NCBI GenBank assembly: GCA_016802295.1
Contig: JAESIW010000207.1
Location: forward strand, 1,846,740 to 1,910,739
DNA: 64,000 nucleotides
Reading direction: 5' to 3'
Source: Brachionus rotundiformis
Taxonomy: Eukaryota; Rotifera; Eurotatoria; Ploima; Brachionidae
Below, piece after piece: positions 59,186-64,000 of the stretch (its first letter is position 1; each line of letters begins with the position of its first letter). Under the pieces are notes generated by a model. That model did no database searches. It was not told the origin of the DNA and was given only the letters and a program-made list of their open reading frames with translations. The position numbers and the translations under genes are program-made.

Positions 59186-59470
59186 ATATAAGTAGAGGAA
59201 CTTATTCGTAGTATAAGATGCAACTGATTGAACATGATAAAAGACCCACATTTTATCTGTTTCGAGCATGGGGAAGGTTTGGAACTTCAATTGTAGGAAA
59301 CAAGCTAGAATATTTTCTAAACAAAAATGATGCAATAGATTATTTTTGTTCAGTACCTAGACAAAACAGGAAATAGCTGGGCTAGTCGCAAATATTCATC
59401 CAAACAACCCAACAAGTTATATCCTCTTGAGATGGACTATGGAAATGTAATTAGATATAATGTTTAGTGT
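59186..59470 (+). pseudogene. PARP1 duplicate fragment 3 (WGR domain)
   Basis: Matches PARP1 44935-45225, from ATATAAGTAGAGGAAC through the WGR core and the exon-8 donor region. A GTT-to-TTT change hits GRV, a GCA-type change hits TTIGG, and an indel near TTTTTGTTC breaks the frame. It begins exactly at the hAT right end. Confidence 0.93.
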
Positions 59471-59501
59471 TAATTGTCTTATTTTTTATTTTTTCCTAAA
59501 G

Positions 59502-59660
59502 AAATAATAGCACTAAAGGATGTGGTCGAACTGCACCATCTCAAAATAAAGTAGAGGTAATGGATGATGGAGTTGAATTACACAAGGAAAATTGAAAATG
59601 ATGTTAACCAATTAAAAATGAGATATTTATTGAGAATAAAATTTATATATAGATGTTAAA
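59502..59660 (+). pseudogene. PARP1 duplicate fragment 4 (end of catalytic domain)
   Basis: Matches the 3' end of PARP1 (about 46408-46620), with CACTAAAGGATGTGGTCGAA and GGATGATGGAGTTGAA blocks and an internal deletion that removes the catalytic Glu region. About 1.2 kb of the parent (45230-46408) is missing between this and fragment 3. As at the parent locus, the next gene is a convergent surface-protein gene. Confidence 0.9.
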
Positions 59661-59832
59661 AAAATCCAATTGAAAAAAGTTAAATAAATATAAAATTATT
59701 TATTTAAAAATATATTTAAATCTATTTCAAATAAATATTAAAGATTGATCATATTTTTAATTCATATAAAAAGCTTGATTGAATGAAGACGGTTTATATG
59801 ATATTAAGGTTCAAACAATATTGCTTAGAAAA

Positions 59833-61684
59833 TTAATGTAGATTTATTAAGACAATATTTTGTAAAAGAACAAGGTAAAAAAGATAATAATTGATGATTT
59901 TTCTCGCTGAATTCGAATTTAAACTGGTTGAATTCAATAAAGAAGAAGAATTTGTGAACAAATTCGTAGAACTAATAAATGTTGAATTTTTGACACTAGA
60001 ATTAGTTGTAAATGATGTTTCTTTAATCAATGAAGTAATTTCAGTAGAAGTTTCAATCACAGTGACAGAAACTAGCGAAAAAAAATTATTTAAAAAATAA
60101 AAAAATAAAATAAATCATTAAAATTACTTGAAAAATCCGAATTAACTTCGAGAGAAAATCCTGATGCTGTAGCAGTCGACTGGAGATCGGATTCTTTGGC
60201 CTTTAAATTGCTAAAAATAGTATCAGCAAAGTTGTTTATACTCTGTGTGTCTTCCAGGGTAGTTCTTATTTCAACATTAACATAAAAAAAGTTTCCTTCG
60301 CTGAAATTAAATAAAAAATATCGTAAGTATAATTATGTAAACATGAAAAATTATTACCTAGTTGAATAAAGAAATGAATCCTCACCCGTAACACTTTTTA
60401 TTTGGGCCTCCAAAGCAGGATATTCTTTACCGTCAATCAAAAGTACTCTTGAATTTGAACGACTAAGTTTGAAAATTTTTTCAAGAACAACTTTTTTCTG
60501 TACAGGAATAATTGCAGGAGATGAAGTTGAAGTTGATTCAAAATTGCGAGAAGTAATGAAAAAATCAGAAATTTGAATTGATTGAGATGAAAAAGATTGA
60601 GAATAATTCAAATAAATTGGAGTTGTCTCATTTTGAGAACTTAATTCTGTAGCAAAAGGACTTGTTTCACTGAAGGATTGAGATTCCTGTGTCATTGATT
60701 CAGATAAGCTAGCTGATTCACTTGTTTCAAATGAGCTTATCGTAGTATCAGTATTTAAATTATTTGTTGTTTGATCACCATTTTGAGAACTTAATTCTGT
60801 AGCAAAAGGACTTGTTTCACTGAAGGATTGAGATTCCTGTGTTGTTGTAATTGATTGACTTGTATCAAATGATTTTGAAGTCGATAAAAGTTGCGACAAT
60901 GTCGATTCATTCGTTGAGTTAATAATTATCAAAACTTTTTTTTTTGAATAAATAATTTAAATTTCGATTTTGAAAGAATTATCATTACCTGTATAATTGG
61001 AATTTACTTCTAATGAATATCCAGAAGAGACGGCAAGTTGTTGAAGTTCAATTTCGTTTAACTTTAGATTATTGAAAATATTCTGTGCAATTTCTGTTGA
61101 ATTAAAATTCTGCGACGAAAATATGAAGACTTGAATATCGACGAAGTAAAAAACACCATTGCTAAAAATCATAATAAATTAATTATTTTAAAAACAAAGA
61201 GCTTTTATTACAAAGAGCTGAAAAAAAGTGTTGAATTTCCGGTAATGTTTTTTATAGAAGACTCCAATTCAGGAAGCTGAGTATTGTTCACGGACAAAAT
61301 CCTCGATGAGATAGGCGATAGAATTATGATATTTTTTAGAAGAAATGTCAATTCGATTAAACTAACAACTGTTGTTTGATCACCATTTTGAGAACTTAAT
61401 TCTGTAGCAAAAGGACTTGTTTCACTGAAGGATTGAGATTCCTGTGTCATTGATTCAGATAAGCTAGCTGATTCACTTGTTTCAAATGAGCTTATCGTAG
61501 TATCAGTATTTAAATTATTTGTTGTTTGATCACCATTTTGAGAACTTAATTCTGTAGCAAAAGGACTTGTTTCACTAAATGTGCTTTCTTTCAGAGTGCC
61601 GTTTGTGTAGTTATTATTTATTGTTTGTTTTGAATTTTCTAATTTGTAAATAAAAGCAATTAACACAATATATATAATTTTCAT
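59833..61684 (-). CDS. Ser/Thr-rich tail-anchored surface protein, copy 2 (intact)
   Basis: The intact paralogue of 46788-48360. Five inferred exons (61684-61212, 61161-60989, 60934-60358, 60300-60128, 60071-59833) have exactly matching phases and give about 544 residues. Layout: signal peptide (MKIIYIVLIAFIYKL); Ser/Thr stretch; module 1 (SRILSVNNTQLPELESSIKN | NGVFYFVDIQVF...SSGYSLEVNSN); Ser/Thr repeat; module 2 (NSRVLLIDGKEYPALEAQIK | GNFFYVNVEIR...ASGFSLEVNSD); a Ser/Thr/Asn tail; and the C-terminal hydrophobic segment YYLFYLVLLQNIVLINLH without a basic end, as in GPI signals. Each module is interrupted by a phase-2 intron at the same place and followed by a phase-1 intron, so modules are exon pairs that can duplicate cleanly. 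Likely a heavily O- and N-glycosylated surface protein. I recognise no domain name; a SEA-like alpha/beta fold is only a guess. Confidence 0.8.
60629..60821 (-). repeat. 193-nt repeat in surface-protein copy 2, exon 3
   Basis: Reads as identical, base for base, to 61384-61576 in exon 1 of the same gene. It encodes the Ser/Thr stretch with SFSETSPFATELSSQN and TISSFETSESASLSES. Perfect identity between repeats in two different exons points to recent copying or gene conversion within the gene. Confidence 0.88.
61384..61576 (-). repeat. 193-nt repeat in surface-protein copy 2, exon 1
   Basis: Partner of 60629-60821, located between the signal peptide and module 1. The flanking SETSPFATELSSQN unit also occurs in shortened form in copy 1 of the gene. 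Confidence 0.88.
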
Positions 61685-62104
61685 TTTTGCTCCTTTTTTA
61701 ATCGTTTCACTTTTATTTATACCATTTTGTTTTTCAAAATTTTATTTTTATTAATTTAATCAATTATATAATTTTCTTTTTTTATTTAGATTTTTTTTAT
61801 TATCTTTTTGTAGTTAATCAACCATTAAATAATTTTTTTTCATTTTTTTTCGTTTTCTATTTCTTCTTTATAAATTTTTTCTAGTCTTTTTATTTCTAAT
61901 CTTTTTATTCTTAGTTTTAAATTAATTTTTGATCATTATATATTAAAAGATAAAATTTTCTTTTTGTTTTCTTTGTTTTAATTCTTAATTCGTCATTTTA
62001 AATTTTAATGCCTTATATCTTGTTTACATTAATTTTCTAATCGAACAGTTTTAATTTTTTCTCCATATCTACGGTTGCTTTTATATCTTTTTTCTGTTTC
62101 CATC
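61685..62104. other. T-rich upstream region of surface-protein copy 2
   Basis: Noncoding and T-rich. It partly resembles 48430-48640 and 51290-51480, the corresponding flanks in the other duplicated blocks. A promoter for the minus-strand gene is expected here, but no motif is convincing. Confidence 0.45.
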
Positions 62105-62372
62105 AATAAAGTGTAATTGCTTCTTTTCTTCGAAGCTTGTTTTATCCATTGGTCTGTGTTTTCTTAGACTAAGAGTTAGCCTTCATTTGGCCATATTTAA
62201 TTATACATACGTATTTGCAATTTAAGGACTTTATCTTTAGGGATATATTAACTTAGTGTTGTAAATTTTTCGAACTGAATTTTTCTTATTTTAATTTAAA
62301 TTTTAGGTTTTCCATGTTATACAGTTTTCCAAATTATAAGAGAATATGCTGTTTAAAAAAAAGATTAACAGG
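62105..62372 (+). pseudogene. PLAC8 pseudogene
   Basis: Decayed copy of the 3' two thirds of the PLAC8 gene (53125-53400), collinear over exons 3-5: AAGTGTAATTGCTTC, TTGTTTTATCCATTGG-TCTGTG, then GGGATATATTA, then GGTTTTCCATG-TATACAG and AAATTA-AAGAGAAT. Indels and substitutions remove the Cys codons and break the frame, and the 5' exons are absent. Confidence 0.88.
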
Positions 62373-63224
62373 GTTTGTTTTTAAATGAATCTCATTTCAA
62401 TTATATTTTAATAAATAAATTTTTTAATCTGAAAGAAGATATTCTTGATTCATGCAAAGCATAAATTTTAATTTTTCAAAAAGTGTCATTAAAAGATATC
62501 GGTGTTTGGAGGCGAATCGAGAATTATATAGAAAGTTTTGTTTAAGTTTTCAGCTTATTAGTAAAAGATAAACATTTTTTTCAAAATATATCAAATTTAT
62601 TTAATTGTACTGTATGAATTTATTAGGCATAGAAAAATATTTGACGCCCAAAATGAATTTCTTTAATTCAAGTGCGTGATATTATGGTTTATGTTTTTGA
62701 AAATTTAACAATAAATGAAAATACCTGACTCCTTTAAATTGAATTGTTAGATTTTAAAATTTCATTATCATACTTTAGCAAAAAATCGAGGGAAAAATGG
62801 CAACTTATTTTATGATTTTTCACCGTGAAGTCAGTTTTTTTTTAATTTCAACTTTTAATTATTTAAGATAAATCAGTTCTTTGAAAAAAAAGAGAACCAA
62901 CAAAAAATATACCCTGATATCACATTTTTCAATCGTTTTAACTTATAAAATTACAATTTTATGAATTTATATTTAAAAAAAAATGATAATCAATGTCAAT
63001 TATGAAAAAACTATCATGCTTTTCAGATACCAAAATCTAAATTAGATTTTTTGAATTTTTATTCATTTTTTAATCTAAAACTTAATTATTTTTAAAGCAA
63101 AATATCTCATTAATAGGAATTTTTCTTGAAATAAATAATTTATCAGCTTTATTACTCTGATGATCGAATGCATTCCAAAAAGTAAAATTAAGTTAAATCT
63201 CTAAATATTTGGAACCAATTTCAA
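62373..63224. other. AT-rich noncoding region
   Basis: No feature recognised. The part just after the PLAC8 pseudogene (62373-62650) still loosely resembles the PLAC8 3' flank (53376-53700), which extends the duplicated block. Confidence 0.4.
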
Positions 63225-63675
63225 TTCGGAACCAAGGTCAAGCTTTTGGGTATCATATTTGACCAGAACCAATTTTACAATTATATGATTGAATTAATAT
63301 AAACAAAAGGCTATCCAAAATTCAGCAGTTAGATCAGCTCTAAAAATAAAATGCGATACTCCTTCAGACATTCTACATCATGAAGTCGTTAACAAGTTAA
63401 GACTGCTTTGAGTTTCAAGCCGACTAATTGAATTAAGTGAGAAAGATATCAGGGATGATTAACCAATTCTGTATCATTGGTGGTCTGGCTAGTAAAGAAA
63501 ATTATAGAAGATTTATTGAATACTCAACTCCCTTTTGTCTCCTTTTTTTCCTGAATCCTCAATTTCTGAATACATGTTTCAATCTAACATCTGTATTTCC
63601 ACTTTTATTACTCCATAGGTTCCAATCTTCAAATTAGTCTCTAAATTTTTTATTTATTTATTTATTTATTTATCT
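63225..63675 (+). mobile_element. Decayed 3' end of a second LINE
   Basis: A plus-strand reading with stops and frame changes gives VKLLGIIFDQNQFYNYMIEL, which resembles the segment after the catalytic motif in Jockey/CR1-type reverse transcriptases. It is followed by a Leu/Glu-rich remnant (RLIELSERYIRD-like) and IEYSTP then FFLNPQF. The region ends in a TTTA tandem repeat at about 63648-63673, as expected for a LINE tail. Too degraded to classify. Confidence 0.55.
63648..63673. repeat. TTTA microsatellite
   Basis: About six tandem TTTA units, directly after the LINE-like remnant. Confidence 0.9.
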
Positions 63676-64000
63676 GTATCGAAAAGAATGTTAATTGGAA
63701 ACAAAAATAATTTAGGCAAGGTCTTTGGCTACATAATCATAATCTACATAATCATGATAATAAGGGAAGAATGGTTTAATATTAAAAAAGAAGTATTAGA
63801 TTAAGTAAAGGAAATATTAGTTGATTTAATTTACTATTTTATATAAATCTAAAGGGGCTTTAGCTCGGTATAGATTAACAAGTAAATAGATAAATAATAT
63901 ATATCAACATATATCTGGATATTAGAATCGCTGCACATGCATCACTTGTCTCGAGTGTCATTTCAAAACACTTAAGACCAGACAAACATCGGCCTCAAAC
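63676..64000. other. Noncoding end of window
   Basis: No gene recognised. A short GC-richer stretch near 63853-63875 (AGGGGCTTTAGCTCGGTATAG) is followed by A/T tandem words and might be another element end, but this is not supported. Confidence 0.35.

Noticed and set aside
56421..59193. Exact 8-bp target duplication ATATAAGT as proof of the hAT boundaries
   Set aside because: The left copy lies inside the aligned inverted repeat, while a decayed alternative (AAATAACT) lies at the host junction; both are plausible, so the boundary is given only approximately.
1..64000. tRNA, rRNA, snRNA or CRISPR features
   Set aside because: I looked for tRNA box A/B pairs, rRNA-like conserved blocks and regular spaced repeats and saw none I could support; a tRNAscan/Infernal run would be decisive.

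Overview
The window is AT-rich nuclear DNA from a small invertebrate animal. The genes encode alpha-spectrin, a BCL2-type apoptosis regulator, a claudin-like tetraspan, INTS10, PARP1, PEX11G, MUS81 and UBE2U. Many introns are only 45-60 nt with GT..AG ends, intergenic DNA is AT-rich, and genes are often 100-500 nt apart. A lophotrochozoan such as a rotifer would fit, but that is inference and no marker here fixes the clade. Gene models below were built by joining open frames at GT/AG sites in the correct phase and comparing the translations with remembered family sequences.

Layout. 1-11,000: one alpha-spectrin gene (minus strand, 4 coding exons). 13,180-19,200: a small unknown gene, then five closely packed minus-strand genes (MUS81, FUN14-domain, MZT1, GTF2H3, BCL2-like). 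19,600-30,700: claudin-like gene, CEP170-like gene, a SOCS-box protein, ANAPC13, and PEX11G with a duplicated first exon. 33,300-37,700: two related genes carrying the HEXIM P-TEFb-inhibitory PYNT motif, on either side of a Costars-domain gene. 38,700-46,600: INTS10-like, PRDX6 and a complete 13-exon PARP1.

46,800-62,400 is a rearranged, serially duplicated locus. PARP1 is followed by a convergent gene for a Ser/Thr-rich surface protein with a tail anchor. Relics of the same block recur twice. Between them they contain broken PARP1 pieces, a second intact copy of the surface-protein gene, an E2-like UBE2U whose catalytic Cys is Ser, a PLAC8 gene and its pseudogene, and two broken copies of one small gene. 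A LINE fragment and a hAT transposon with long inverted repeats interrupt the PARP1 relics. The last 1.6 kb is noncoding with a decayed LINE 3' end.

Most genes are unrelated housekeeping functions: membrane skeleton, DNA repair, TFIIH, peroxisome division, cell-cycle control and snRNA processing. The two-gene surface-protein family is the best candidate for something undescribed. The PYNT-motif gene pair, the duplicated PEX11G first exon and the Ser-for-Cys E2 are the next most interesting points.
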